Below, one piece after another: positions 38,501 to 46,487 of a stretch of DNA of 64,000 bases (position 1 is the stretch's first letter; every line of letters starts with the position of its first letter). Below the pieces are notes generated by a model that did no database searches, was not told where the DNA came from, and saw only the letters and a list, made by a program, of their open reading frames with translations. The position numbers and the translations under genes are program-made. The stretch lies in the NCBI GenBank assembly GCA_037893245.1, contig JBAIAA010000254.1:930001-994000 (forward strand), written 5' to 3'. The stretch comes from Crossaster papposus (lineage: Eukaryota > Echinodermata > Asteroidea > Velatida > Solasteridae).

Positions 38501-41500
38501 AAAAACGGCAATGTTTTACGATGACAAAGAAATAGATACATAATAATATGACACACAGTGATACAAACAGATGTGGGGTGCGTGCAGCGGGCAGGATCCG
38601 ACCAGTCGACCGTCAACACGGATAGAACTTCGGACGGCTTTTGTCGAGCGATGACCGCTCAAATTACACACAAAAAGGAAAAAAAGCCCCCCAAAAATGA
38701 TGTATGGATTGAGAGAGACAAACTGAGGGATATAATCGAACAAATCAACAGATAAATAGTCCGGGGGCAAAAGAGGATCGAGGGCCACGTGTTTCGCAAA
38801 AGGGTAGCGACAATTGGCCCTAAAGCTATACCGTCTGACACGGCCAGCCGCCGCTAAAATGTACGGTGTGAGGGCACGTGCGTCGCTAATCCCACCGCTT
38901 GGGGAAAACATATATATATATATTAACAAACATTTGCCGATGTGTAAATTACGCGTCGACGAAGAGGTAAAATCCCAGCCGCAGGGTCAAAGGTCACAAG
39001 TGAAACTAATCGTAGTTTCTACCTTTAGGGTGTAGCTGAGTTTCAAGAGGGAATTCTTCGAGAAACTTATAGTCAGACTATATATAATGCACTCCAGATG
39101 TGTTGAAATGATATATTGTATCGAAGTTGGCGCACACACAAAATAATGTTGTTTAATCGCAACAATGTGGTGTTTATCAAGCTTTCAAGATTTACTGTCT
39201 ATGTTCACCACATATGCTTCAACTTCCAACCCCCCTTTTTTTCTGATGGTATCTTTTACCAAATGACAAAAGATATTCGGTGACTGTTGTTACGTTCTCC
39301 GCAGAGAAGTTAAACAAAATGTTAAATTATAATTTATGAATAAACTATTTTATTATTATTGGTATCGTTTTGGTAAGATGAAACCAATTTTTTTTCTTCA
39401 AAAAAGTGACCCTGGCACTTTGACTCGAAAGCCAGAAGGAACCTTCAGAAAAAAGAAGACAATGAAAAGAAATTATAGTTCTAGAGGTGAGAGGAAAGCT
39501 TCAGAAGAATACTCAGAGGAGAAGGGGGTGGGGTGGGGGAGGGGGGGGGAGAAACCCACGGAATCAGGTAGGGACTGAAAAACCAATCCACATGGGGACC
39601 AGGACAGAAATCGCAAGTCGCAGCGGTGGAGGATGTACAGTAACCACTATGCCAACCTGACTCTCCCGTACTAACATTTTTCGTACAAAACAAAATAAAA
39701 GAGCAAATCCATAATTGTATCTGTTAGGGACTTTGTCACGTCTAAGTCGAAATCTTGAGACAAATAACCAATAAGGTAATTATTTATACAGCATAGATCA
39801 AATATGTTCGACAAGTTGGAAACAAGTTTAGCAAGAATTAACCAGTTGCGATTTGAAGACAGGCGCGCCCTGGATTTAACGGTCGGACCATGCCAAGCTC
39901 GGATCGGAGAAGAAAAGAAAGAAAAAAGTAACGACTTTTAGTGAAGTATAGTTTAGCGGGTCTGTAATGTTATGAGCGGCCGGTCACTCATCGGGGAAAT
40001 CTGCCTCGCACACCCCTTTGCCGTGTCCCCCGGCCTGGATCGTGGGGCTTGTCCGTCAACGAATGCCACCCTTTGGCGCGCCTGTTGGTTTTAGCAAACG
40101 CTTTGGCCGGGATGCAAGGAAGAGTAAAAAAAAAAAAAAAAAAAAAAAAAAGTCGGCATCTTTATAAAATATACACTCAACGGTCTTTGCTGGCTGTTGC
40201 GGATTAAGGCTCTTTCAAGTTTTAGAGGGAGGCAAATTGTCCACTCTTGTTATAGGTTCTCCTTTCGATCGGAGTTATAAGAGTAGGCCTAATACTGTTA
40301 TTGCAAATGGAGTTTCTAGTTGCAGATTAAGTGATTAGCAGGTGCCTGTTACTCGCTAGGGTGTTGTCTGCTATGGCCGTTTTTTTGTTTTTGTTAAGAT
40401 TATATGTTTTGTCGCTGACCCTTCAAATAACACACACCAATATGATTGCAACTATAATTTTGTAAACGAATCCATGCAAGAAATATAGCACCAATGTGCT
40501 CATGATAAATGACAGTTTAAACGACTAGATCGAAAAGCCCTCGCATCCTTTGAAAATTGAAGTACACGTTGATTTTAGAACGCAGGCCGGACGAAAGTGT
40601 TTTATTAAAAGGTTGGATACACCATTTACAGATATCGAAAAATGTTACTACCAAATAATTAAGAAACATTTTACTTATTTGAAAGTAAATAATGAGTTCA
40701 GGCATCTAGCAAAATGATTGCTCTAGATATTCTATAATTATTACGATTCTTTTTTTTAAATTCACGATCTTCAGACGGCGATCGCGAAAATAAACAAGAA
40801 CAACATAAGAACCACTGCCCGATGCTGGTTGAAAACGAACGCCTTTTTTGTTTTGCTTTCCTCGGCATCCATAATTGTAAAACTTTGAACAGGTCAGTTA
40901 AACGATATTTACAAAAAAATACAACCCCCCAAATCCACCCATTCATGATAATTTAAGCAATTGCCAATGGTGTATCCTACCTTTTAATACTAAGCAATAG
41001 TGTAATTAGTGGTATTGGAAAAACAATTACAAATCCAAGCGACAATTCTATTTCCTTGTCAAAACGGGGGCGTGGCTCTGGGTTGAGGGACGTGCTTCAT
41101 TGCCCATTCCGTACAACTTTACCTAACAAATTATATTTTCCCTTTTTTGGCTTTTTGCATAACGTAACGTATACTCATCTAATCAGTTCTACTGATTGTG
41201 GACCTTAATAATACACGCGTTGCTAAGGGACAATACTTCCGAAATCTCAGGAAACCCTTAATTAATACTATAATTTGTTGGTTTTTGGAAAGAAGAAAAA
41301 CCTACGTAAGTTAAGGTTTTAGAAAGTCCAATAAGACATCCTAGACATTCTGGGCTTAAACTAAGTCAACTGTCGGTTGTCCTTGAGAAAATTGTAAGAA
41401 ACAAACATTTCTTGACAAAGTGTTGTTCTTTGCGTATCTCGAATGTTCTGTCGCACTTTACCTGTTTTTATGTGTGTCATGTTTCTATCAACATTTCCAA

Positions 41501-42177
41501 TCGACGAAGCATTTGGTAATAATTTTCTTTTGGGGTTTGGGGCAGAGAAACTTGAAGTGAAGACATTTTGTTTAATTTGAATCTTTAATAATAATAATAA
41601 TATAATAATAATATCTTGTATTTATATAGCGCTTTTCACACCCGAAGGGCATCTCAAAGCGCTTCCAACATTATTACCACTGGTCACTGGGCCATTTTCA
41701 ATCCTTAAATCATCTCAGCTCCCTGGGGAGTATACAGCCTGTTTTACAACTGTCAGACGAGCAAAGTAAAACTAAATCAAGTTTAAATGTTGTCTTTTAA
41801 AAATGATAAATTCAAAACTGACCTGCAAATGCTAAAAGAGAAAATCTTAGAAGTTAGCTTAAATGGTTTTAATTGAAATCATTTTTTTTGTTCGATTCTA
41901 AGTTTTTGATGATTATAACGGTTATCTTTTAGAAGATACAAACGAGAATCTGAAGAGACTTACCACTCGGCGTGACCACGCTGACCGGTAGAGACTTGGA
42001 CACCGACGACGGAGGAAGAAGACCGAAGACGGCCGCAGCCGCCGCAGCGGACTGGTGCTGGTGATGAGACGGGGCGAGTAGCGGCGAGGACCCGGCCGGG
42101 AGGAGAGCCTCAGAGGCGTGGAAGCTTGCCGGTGATGCGGAAGATGCAGATGATGGACTATCCGAAGTCTTAGGCAT
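17276..42177 (-). CDS. PRD-class (paired-like) homeobox transcription factor, CG11294/Drgx-like
   Basis: Complete five-exon gene: join of 41964-42177, 19239-19342, 18404-18538, 17852-18108 and 17276-17555, read on the minus strand. All introns are GT..AG and all phases match, giving 990 nt and 329 residues. Residues 1-105 are Ser/Ala/Pro-rich with a six-Ala run. The homeodomain (106-165) contains [22 protein letters not shown] and [12 protein letters not shown], with Q50 and N51. DPWRTR follows at 172-177, a seven-Ala run at 199-205, and the OAR-type motif [14 protein letters not shown] at 301-314. It should be a nuclear sequence-specific regulator binding TAAT-type sites, with OAR acting as an intramolecular modulator in related proteins. 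The [14 protein letters not shown] start of the domain and the AR..DPWR.R tail recall the invertebrate CG11294 family. The OAR SVAALR also recalls Drgx. Prrx is less likely because the domain ends WRK rather than FRR. Class is certain; family is not. Confidence 0.93.
17852..18108 (-). CDS. Homeobox gene exon 4 (recognition helix)
   Basis: The acceptor TTTGTTCCAG gives an exon opening [12 protein letters not shown], homeodomain positions 47-58. An intron at 46/47 is the classic site in PRD-class genes. The exon continues with the DPWRTR motif, a seven-Ala run and a Pro/Ser region to HNSLRE. The donor AAAG|GTAACG is in phase 2. The 296-bp intron 4 (17556-17851) holds no recognised element. Confidence 0.95.
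18303..18390. repeat. Dispersed repeat fragment inside intron 3
   Basis: It matches 4691-4780 (CCCAGCTTCGTCTTCG, GTGGCTTCGTTCGTGCAG, GACGGAG). It occupies the part of the 295-bp intron 3 nearest the exon 3 donor, about 14 bp from the splice site. Confidence 0.55.
18404..18538 (-). CDS. Homeobox gene exon 3 (homeodomain positions 2-46)
   Basis: 135 nt, or exactly 45 codons, phase 0 at both ends. The acceptor is CCATCTGCAG and the donor is GTGCAG|GTAAAA. It encodes [29 protein letters not shown] and LTEARVQ, covering helices 1 and 2 and the start of helix 3. It has no internal stop and no length deviation from the family. Confidence 0.97.
18774..19073. mobile_element. 300-bp TIR element inside intron 2
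   Basis: AGTTCGATCAAGGA at the left end is matched by TCCTTGATCGAAC at the right end, with inner TTTAACCA / TGGTTATAAC similarity. GTCGAC words and the GTTCG ends recall the element at 26323-26802, possibly the same family. It makes up nearly half of the 700-bp intron between exons 3 and 2. Confidence 0.75.
19239..19342 (-). CDS. Homeobox gene exon 2
   Basis: 104 nt, entering in phase 1 from exon 1 (G|TA gives Val) and leaving in phase 0. The acceptor is ATCGTTGCAG and the donor is CGCCAG|GTACAT. It encodes [16 protein letters not shown], then an acidic, leucine-rich [11 protein letters not shown] segment, then the basic NRRRQ that leads into the homeodomain. The phase match with exon 1 across a 22.6 kb intron is the main reason for joining them. 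Confidence 0.9.
19479..19794. mobile_element. 316-bp TIR element near the exon 2 acceptor
   Basis: TTAAAAGGAAATTCCA at the left is matched by TGGAGTTTCCCTTTAA at the right (reverse complement, few mismatches). Both ends carry TTAA. The interior is non-coding. It lies about 140 bp upstream of exon 2 within intron 1. Confidence 0.65.
21061..21288. mobile_element. 228-bp foldback element
   Basis: GATACACCCTAAAAAAACAG followed by GGTTGAAAATAACCAA at the left is mirrored by TTGGTTATTTCAACCAA, CCGTTTTTAAGGTGTATC at the right. Inner ATTGACCAATAT words repeat in both arms. Confidence 0.85.
22084..22400. repeat. Degenerate TTAGGG-rich tandem repeat, about 98-bp unit
   Basis: The segment starts with GGTTAGGGTTATGGTTATGG and continues with about three copies of a roughly 98-bp unit. 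Each unit holds AATTAGGGTTAGGGTTAG, TATACGAGTTTGAGTAAA and GTAGTGTGGCC. It is an interstitial telomere-like array, too degenerate and too ordered at the higher level to be a recent telomere fusion. Confidence 0.8.
24310..24480. mobile_element. 171-bp foldback element
   Basis: AAAACGCATCTGAATCTGCA, CGATTCTTTTCC, GGGTTGA, then TGGGGTCGAAA on the left is mirrored by TTTCGACCCCA, TCAACCC, AAAAAGAATCG, TGCAGATTCGGATGCGTTT on the right, with a loop of about 40 bp. Confidence 0.9.
25746..25838. repeat. 31-bp tandem repeat, three copies
   Basis: GCTGCTAAAGATGTTCC starts at 25746, 25777 and 25808, an exact 31-bp period with TTATGCATCC between copies. It is followed at about 25964-25990 by the palindromic TGCGTCTCAGAGACACA word shared with 37230-37600. 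Confidence 0.9.
26323..26802. mobile_element. 480-bp TIR element
   Basis: GAGCAAGATCGGGCGCGAAC, then TATAGTCGA, at the left is matched by AACTATAGTTCGCGCCCGAA, then CTTGCTC, at the right. The non-coding interior contains GTCGAC and GTTGACAAGATGG words. Superfamily undetermined. Confidence 0.85.
27437..27905. mobile_element. Foldback element, family shared with 32852-33317
   Basis: It starts TACACTCTCAAAGCATGTATT and carries symmetrical AACCAAA / ACAACGGTTGGTAA blocks around a GTGTGGTTTATC..GATAAACCACAC core. The copy at 32852-33317 has the same left-end sequence. The right end is more diverged here and abuts another hairpin. Confidence 0.75.
27916..28023. repeat. 108-bp perfect-ended hairpin
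   Basis: CACTGCTAAAACGGCGGTGT, TAAATTTAACACC, then ATATTGG is mirrored by CCAATAT, a GGTGTTAAATTTGACACC-type arm, and GCAGTTTTTGCAGTG. It directly follows the preceding foldback. Confidence 0.85.
28027..28285. repeat. Dispersed repeat, copy 1 (second copy at 50952-51264)
   Basis: Both copies share TGGAGACAT, TCTTTGTTCTCGTGTACAAA, TTAATTTCCTGGGTTGA, TTCGACCCAATATACCCTAT or its near match, ACTAACCCTAACC, TTTTTGAGTAATTT, and end with TCAGGTCTCCA.AGGGTA. The ends TGGAGAC and GTCTCCA are inverted, so this is probably a short TIR element. Confidence 0.85.
28481..28832. mobile_element. TTAA-flanked MITE, copy A
   Basis: The left end is TTAAAGGTATAGGATACAT and the right end ATGTATCCTATACCTTTAA, so about 19 bp are inverted and TTAA sits at both borders. 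Internal blocks TACTACCAAAT, GAAAGTAAATAATGA, AACAAGAACAACATAAGAA, GGTTAAAAACGAACGCC and GCATCCATGATTGTAAAACT are shared with copy B at 40605. TTAA targets suggest a piggyBac- or Kolobok-type mobiliser, which is an inference. Confidence 0.9.
29739..30264. repeat. Degenerate dispersed/tandem CCTCAATCCTGCAAAATCC repeats
   Basis: Eight or so copies of ACCTCAATCCTGCAAAATC with variations (for example CCTGACTCCTACAAAACC) occur at irregular spacing, and the last is inverted (GGATTTTGCAGG). A similar phrase recurs near 61133. No coding sequence is seen. Confidence 0.65.
30555..30696. repeat. 12-bp minisatellite carrying five CACGTG E-boxes
   Basis: About 12 copies of a CCTTTCACGTGA-like 12-mer. Exact CACGTG occurs at 30583, 30642, 30654, 30666 and 30690. 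Other units have CATGTG, CACGCG or CAAGTG. It lies in intron 1 of the homeobox gene. The minus-strand open frame with repeated charged residues is an artefact of the 12-bp period. Confidence 0.9.
30841..31092. mobile_element. 252-bp TIR element
   Basis: The left end, GGGGCTATTCTCATGGAGCT followed by GCTAAGCA, is mirrored by TGCTTAGCAGCTCCATG and AATAATGGCCCC at the right. The interior contains additional GCTAAGCACA words in both orientations. Related words occur in the arms of the element at 1-793. Confidence 0.9.
31611..31933. repeat. 54-bp tandem array made from a MITE end (six units)
   Basis: Units start at 31611, 31665, 31719, 31773, 31827 and 31881, exactly 54 bp apart, each beginning AAAG[GA]TAGGATACACC and containing GGAATGGGTGGATGTAA or its near match. 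The unit is the reverse complement of the terminal ~54 bp of MITE copy B (40605-40987). The last unit runs on without a break into further MITE sequence. 54 is a multiple of three, which explains the spurious plus-strand open frame with an 18-residue period. Confidence 0.95.
31934..32045. mobile_element. Truncated MITE body continuous with the 54-bp array
   Basis: The sequence after the array (GGGGGGTTGTAT, GTAAATATCGT, TTTTACAATTATGG, GGAAAAAAAGCAA) follows the order expected for the reverse complement of MITE copy B. Similarity fades after about 32045, so the distal part is lost or strongly diverged. Confidence 0.75.
32852..33317. mobile_element. 466-bp foldback element
   Basis: TACACTCTCAAAACATGTAT at the left is matched by ATACATGTTTTTAGGAGTGTA at the right up to one base. 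The arms run through GGTTAAAATTATAACC, GACCAATGTTG, TTTACCCAAC and CAACTGTTGTGTTGTTCACC to a central region near 33050. Same family as 27437-27905. No coding capacity. Confidence 0.9.
33609..33735. repeat. Short foldback with AAAGAGTAACAT ends
   Basis: ACTCCAAAAAGAGTAACAT at the left is mirrored by ATGTTACTCTTTTGGAGTG at the right. Further CACTCTTTT words follow to about 33830. Confidence 0.65.
34800..34991. mobile_element. 192-bp foldback element
   Basis: GTATGTCATGAGAAAGATAT, TGGGCTATAGGGCCATCGC and TCCTTTGAAA on the left are mirrored by TTTCAAAGG, GCGATGGCCCGATAGCCCA, ATATCTTTTTCATGACATAC on the right, with about 75 bp of loop. Confidence 0.9.
35727..35756. promoter_or_regulatory. Cluster of three TAATT homeodomain core sites in intron 1
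   Basis: TAATTA at 35727-35732 and 35740-35745 and TAATTG at 35751-35756 lie within 30 bp, the first two followed by the same ACCTC context. Paired-like Q50 homeodomains favour TAATTR cores, so autoregulation is conceivable. Such cores are common in AT-rich DNA, so this is only suggestive. Confidence 0.3.
36321..36876. mobile_element. 556-bp foldback element, arms of about 240 bp
   Basis: The left arm (AACAACAATATAATGGAATA, CACGTAGA, TATAACTAACGTCGATAA, AGATATGGTTACAAAGATAC, and so on) is mirrored to about 36876. Shared inner blocks include GAGACACCAAACGTCCAAAT, ATTGACCATGGGACCAAGTT, a TCGATTTTTGT-like run and CTTGATTTCAA words. The loop is about 80 bp near 36560-36640. It is the largest foldback in the window. 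Confidence 0.9.
37060..37605. repeat. About 170-bp tandem repeat, three copies
   Basis: ATGGTGCTT starts at 37111, 37283 and 37451. Each copy contains ACAACTAACCTGACAAA, TTTAATCTCTGTGAATTC, GTATATTT.GAGAAAAAAA, ACCAACTATACCCAAT and ends with the palindromic ATG[CT]GTCTC.GA.ACGCATTTTTGG. Fragments of the same family occur at about 25950-26040 and 49500-49670. Confidence 0.9.
37736..38407. mobile_element. Composite palindromic element with nested long hairpin
   Basis: The outer inverted ends are TTTAAAGATGGACTACAACG (37737-37755 region) and CGTTGTAGTCCATCTTTAA (38388-38406). Nested inside is a nearly perfect hairpin: left arm 37946-38042, 11-bp loop, right arm 38054-38148. Both arms read TGACGTACTACCCATGAAAA, CGCATACAT, GGTGGCCCTGAAGGGACTCC, GCAGATCGCGAATATTGACG. 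Each inner arm has its own small palindrome around TGACGTCAAATTTGACGTCA. No coding sequence. Confidence 0.9.
39474..39668 (-). mobile_element. tRNA-derived SINE, minus-strand copy
   Basis: Read on the minus strand it begins GGGAGAGTCAGGTTGGCATA, with an A-box-like TGGCATAGTGG. It continues into ATGTGGATTGGTTTTTCAGT and CCTACCTGATTCCGTGGGTT, shared with the SINE at 60045-60310. The B box is degenerate in this copy. Confidence 0.8.
40126..40151. repeat. Poly(A) tract of 26
   Basis: Uninterrupted run of about 26 A residues, possibly a retroposon tail, although no element body was recognised beside it. Confidence 0.8.
40605..40987. mobile_element. TTAA-flanked MITE, copy B
   Basis: The left end TTAAAAGGTTGGATACACC and right end GGTGTATCCTACCTTTTAA are inverted. 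It is the same family and orientation as copy A (28481-28832), with the same internal blocks. The right-terminal ~54 bp contain ATCCACCCATTCATGATAAT and AATTGCCAATGGTG, the source sequence type of the array at 31611. It lies about 1 kb downstream of exon 1 within intron 1. Confidence 0.9.
41587..41740. mobile_element. SINE-like repeat with (AAT)n end
   Basis: AAT repeats are followed by TTTATATAGCGCTTTTCACA, then TCACTGGGCC and CATCTCAGCTCCCTGGGGAG, TATACAGC. All these blocks recur in order at 61798-61945. The TATATAGCGCTTT core is very common in marine invertebrate genomes, from general knowledge. Confidence 0.8.
41964..42177 (-). CDS. Homeobox gene exon 1 (start codon)
   Basis: The ATG at 42175-42177 has G at -3 and is the first Met after an in-frame TGA at 42199-42201, so the start is well supported. 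The exon encodes 71 residues, [20 protein letters not shown] onward, with a His/Gln patch, a six-Ala run and FGLLPPSSV. It leaves one base for the codon shared with exon 2. The donor is AGTG|GTAAGT. The low-complexity composition means no family can be read from this exon alone; linkage rests on phase and strand. Confidence 0.82.
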
Positions 42178-42720
42178 CGCGATGAGGTGTTTTTTCCTTC
42201 ACCAAAGTCTTGTCGATGCTTCGTCGAAACTATTTTTTTTCCGTCAGACTTCAGGCCGCTCTCAAAGTTTTACCAACTCTAATCTTCGCACACAATAACT
42301 GATTTAGCGGTACTTTCTGTTCGTGTTTTTGTTTGTTTGGGTACTTCAAGTCGTCACAGATGCTTGCATTGTCAGTTGTCAGAGAGAATGTTTCGCTGGA
42401 GGAGAGAATGCGATGAAATCATCTAAAGATTTCCCCCGGGTGAGTCGGCCTGAAAGTTTCGCGTTCAGTCGCTTCAATCTTTGCTCGTCCTCTGGCGCAT
42501 TAAAGTTAAATCGTTAATGACAACAACAAAAACAGGAACTGAACGTCAGCAACGCAGCGACGAGATCACGTTTAATTTGTACCAACCGTGACCGAAAAAA
42601 ATCTAGTTGGTTGTTTAGTCAGAGTTGGCGCGCCTCGTGGTGTACTTTTGTTGTTCGTCTTTTTCTTCTTCTTCTTTTTTTGGCAGACGATCTGCGGAAG
42701 ACGATTGTGTCACTGTCTTG
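42178..42720 (-). other. Predicted 5' UTR of the homeobox gene
   Basis: About 540 bp lie between the start codon and the probable transcription start. An initiator-like GTCAAGAC at about 42715-42722 lies some 30 bp downstream of the TATA-like box. Without transcript data, an additional 5' non-coding exon cannot be excluded. Confidence 0.4.
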
Positions 42721-42743
42721 ACGCGACCGAGGAGCACTGAGGT

Positions 42744-42751
42744 CTTATATA
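42744..42751 (-). promoter_or_regulatory. TATA-like box of the homeobox gene
   Basis: TATATAAG on the minus strand, about 570 bp upstream of the start codon and roughly 30 bp upstream of an initiator-like TCAAGAC. Correct strand, spacing and position make it a plausible core promoter. Confidence 0.5.
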
Positions 42752-45018
42752 CCTGGGGGCATTCGCCCGCTAACAGATGCACGTCGGTTAAAGCTCACCA
42801 CGGGTTGAACCAAACACTCCCTGGTTAGTCAGGGACTCCGCTCGCTTATATCAAGCGACATCTGCCCCTCTAGCAAGCCCAGAGCCTCGCATTAGACGCA
42901 CACAATCTACCACCAGACAGTTAAACAAAACAAAAACTGTCCCATGCATATATAGGTAACCAGCCAAAAAAAAAAAAAACTAGAAGAAAAATATCAACAC
43001 GCTGTGTCCAGCGGTGACAGGATCCCTGTCCGTGTAATTGTTTTTCTTTTCTTCTTCCCTGAGATGTATTTGACTCGATTGCTTTTGTAAACTGAGATGG
43101 GCGAAACACAGACGCCTAATAGATTTTTACGCCACGCTATTGGTCGGGGCGACTACAGTAACTCCTGTGGAACAGAAAGCTAGTGGAGAAACGGTCCTAA
43201 AGATTGCCTCCAAAGCCAGAAAAACAGAGGCCTTCCAAACCCCGCTTCAAGTCAACTGAAAAGACCACCATGAGGTAGTATTTCACGAGAGCAATTCATT
43301 ACATTAACCGGCACGTGGCATCAAAGCCTGATTGAGCACCATATGTCGGGAGAAAAAGTCCAGAGAAACGGTAGCGAAATCTCCCGCCCCCAACACAGAA
43401 AATCGTCAGGTCCGGCGCGCCAAAAAAACCGCCGGTTGCGCATGGTTCAAACTGCGCGCCGCTGTTCACCGGTGGGATCCACGCATGCGCGAGGCCCGGG
43501 TGCTTTTGTCTGCGAGTGGGTGAACCCGACTTGACAAGGGGTTGGTGCTGGGGCGAGGGGTGAATTAAGGAGAAAAGTCCGTCTGGGGAGGAAATGACGG
43601 GTGGCAGAGGAGTTAAGGGCTAGCGGCTGACGGGTGGCTCACGGGTCCCGGACGCTGCCCGTCATGGCAGAAAAAAACTCGTCTCCGCTTTTTTGGAATA
43701 ATCTGGCAAATTGACTTGGACGGGTGCTCTAAGTCACCAGACGAGATGTGTCCGACCACATGGAGAGCCACCCTCCTCAACAACACTACACAAGGCAAAG
43801 AAAAAAAGTCACACAGTTGTCTTTTAAATTAATCAGAAGTAATTCATATTTTACCAGTCGCAATTCATTAGTTTGATACCTCGGCATCGAATGACTCGGC
43901 AGCGGGTCCGGCATGTGCTGACGCCCCCGTCATATCGCATGCCAGGCCCGCTAAGTTAAACAACACCCAGCAAGCACAGACCAGAAAAAGAGATGAAGGA
44001 AAAAAAAACTTATTAACTAATTTACTACTTGGATTTAAATTACGAAAAGTAGCAATACACCCGCCTTTTGATTTCTGAGTGACAATGACTCTTTACTTAA
44101 CTGATTAAGAAACTTTGATGCGATTTTTTTTGGTGCGTGTCGAAGGAGTTTGCCTTTTTTGTAAAGAAGGCGCGGAGCAAAGGTAGCGCCGAATAATGAG
44201 CGCGTGAGGAGGCAAGCTAAGAATCGATTAAAACTCGGCCCGAAACAACTCATCGACGGAGATTACACCGTGCCGATAACCAGAGAGCCTGACTGGAGCA
44301 GTCTGGCATCCCTCCTGGTACGATGCGCAGAGGCTGCGGCATTAATAACGCACGGACACGGCGAGGCTGGCGCTAGACTCGTCACTTTGCCGGCCTCTGG
44401 CCAGCGCGTCCTCATTATTCGCGTACTACGCGTTTGCTCCAATTCCGATTTCGCCTATAGCCGGTTCACCACACCTGCATGTGACATCGGGGATTTACTG
44501 ATACAAAAAAACAACAGTCGTTGTTTAAACTAGGAATGGGTAGACTTGCAAAGAAAAGGCATGGCCGCGATCGGAATTGAATTTGCAGACGGTGGTCAAA
44601 ATATGCCACTCGACTATCCAAAATAATTATGATTTCCTGCCAAATAATATACACGTAGACACGATGCAATCGTTTCTGCCGCAAATCGCCTCTTCCTCCA
44701 TATTTTGTTTTACCGATAAGTCTGTCAAGTACTTTTGGTCTTACCTCCTTTTTCTCATGATATCTTAACTCCTTTCCCACTGCCCGTTATTTCCCCTTTG
44801 TCCACGCCCGTTTTCGTCAGGCTGTTTTTGTTTCATTCCGCCTTGCGAGACACGGTTCTACTCGGGCGTGCGTAAAACTCCGTCAGCAAATTTGTATCTT
44901 AATTTGTATTGCTGACGAGTTGGCATTTGCCCCTACTGTAAATGTTTTATCTTGGAAAAATAGTGGTGGCGACAAGTTCGAAGATTATACAAATGCAGCA
45001 TAGCTTGAAAAGGGAAGA
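42752..45018. other. Upstream flank of the homeobox gene, no exon seen
   Basis: No coding exon was recognised. A CpG-rich patch at about 43380-43515 (CCGGCGCGCC, CGCGCCGCTG, CGCATGCGCGAGG) and another at about 44260-44410 may be promoter-proximal regulatory DNA. Neither open frame in these patches resembles a known family. Confidence 0.45.
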
Positions 45019-45125
45019 AGTGGGAATTACTGCTCCCGTGTTGTAGTTCAGCTCGACTACCTCCCGTCGTGAAGCGGAGGAAGGTAGTCGAGCTGACCTA
45101 CACCGAGGGACCAGTAATTCCCACT
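45019..45125. repeat. 107-bp hairpin
   Basis: AGTGGGAATTACTG, TCAGCTCGACTACCT on the left is mirrored by AGGTAGTCGAGCTGA, CAGTAATTCCCACT on the right, with a short loop around CGTCGTGAAGCG. Confidence 0.9.
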
Positions 45126-46487
45126 ATTTTTCTGAAATAAATGGCATTAAACTATGGAGACAGAGGGCGTGCCCTCCAGTGGAGATCCATGCACCCCGGG
45201 TATCCCCTTTGCCGGTTCACAATTATGAATTGCACACAAACAATATACCAATTGCCTTCAATGCCCCTCTTGAAAGAAAATCAATTGGTGCACCACCGGC
45301 TGCCCCCTACAACTTTAACCCTATAGTTACGCCGCTGTTGCTCTAGTAGACAAATCAAAATCACAACCTCACCAGAAGAGAATATATGTAATGAGATGGT
45401 GAAGACATGTTCAGAATGGGTAAAAAAATTATCAACATGTATCGACCTGTGCGATATTTGACCCCGGCGAAGGAGCTGAAAGGCGAGGAAAGAACCACCG
45501 ACTCACAGTATTTTTGTCCCGTATCCAAACTCTTGGACGGAACCTCACCTTTTATATTTTTCTTCTTGTCAATTGTTCCTTCGCCACTTCCACTGCCCCA
45601 TCGTCCATCGTGCCGGTCATAACTTGACCGCCCTACCGCACTTCGCGTCTTAATGCCCGCATGGCTTTTCCCCTACGCCCCGCTCAGCCGCGCCAAGACC
45701 CGGCAAATCGGGGGAAAAAAACTCATCTCCTACAGTTCCCGAGGGGGCCCCCTATACCAGCCTCTTTGTACCATAAAGTTAAACAGCTCCCCTTATTGTT
45801 AGAGGGTTTGCTTTTTCATTAGCCCGCAATTTCACTATCGTTTAATTAATTATGGCGGAGAGGTTTTTTCTTATTTCTTGAGAGTCCACAATCCTTAGAC
45901 CTGATGCCTGGTCATACTTCGGTGTTGGTGACGGCAGCCCGACGGCTATTGTGATACGCTCTTTGGGTTTACGCTGGCTGATGAGACAGTGTAGCGAAGT
46001 GCCAATGTGTTAACAAACTACCAAACATCAAACAGCCAAGGGCGACGCGGTCGCGTGGCACACTACATGAGATGTGTTAGGAGATACGCGGTGGGTAGCC
46101 CCGAAGGTGGGCGGATGACGGGACTCCGGGAGAAGAAAAAAACAACCAAGTCGGTCCGGACGGGAAAGTGGGAAAGAGTTTGTACAGGCATTGATAGGTT
46201 GTATCATATAGCCTGCTGTAAGTTAATGTGGGTTTGTTGCGTGACGTGGTTTGCTGGTTAACCGGTTGTCTGTTGGGTTTGTGTGTCTGTTTGTTGGTGG
46301 ACGTAACTGATTGGCCAACAAGTTTGGGAATGAAATAACGCTTCTTATATGTAGGCTCCGTGTGCTGATGTATGAGGACACTGGTCACCTAACAATCGTA
46401 CTTCGCTGGTATTACGCACTGCCCGCGCTCCTCGATTATTTGATACTCGTATACTTCGCTCGGTCCCACCGCCCATATTGGGCGCGG
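45126..46487. other. Intergenic, no supported gene
   Basis: No exon or clear repeat was identified. Moderate GC in 45580-45740 is without a coding signature. Confidence 0.45.

Larger units (their letters stand above)
19343..41963 (-). other. Intron 1 of the homeobox gene (22.6 kb)
   Basis: The donor AGTG|GTAAGTCTC at the exon 1 end and the acceptor ATCGTTGCAG at the exon 2 end bound this intron. It contains no further coding exon that I can support. It holds more than a dozen inverted-repeat elements and several tandem arrays (listed separately), with AT-rich, exon-free DNA between them, for example 19795-21060, 22401-24309, 28833-29738, 33736-34799 and 38408-39473. GC-rich patches at about 31095-31270, 32395-32600 and 35480-35600 stand out from the AT-rich background and are the best places to look for enhancers. 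Confidence 0.8.

Noticed and set aside
38516-38929. Minus-strand 137-residue open frame
   Set aside because: There is no recognisable domain, a (TA)n run lies inside it, and there is no splice support. It is within intron 1 and probably chance.
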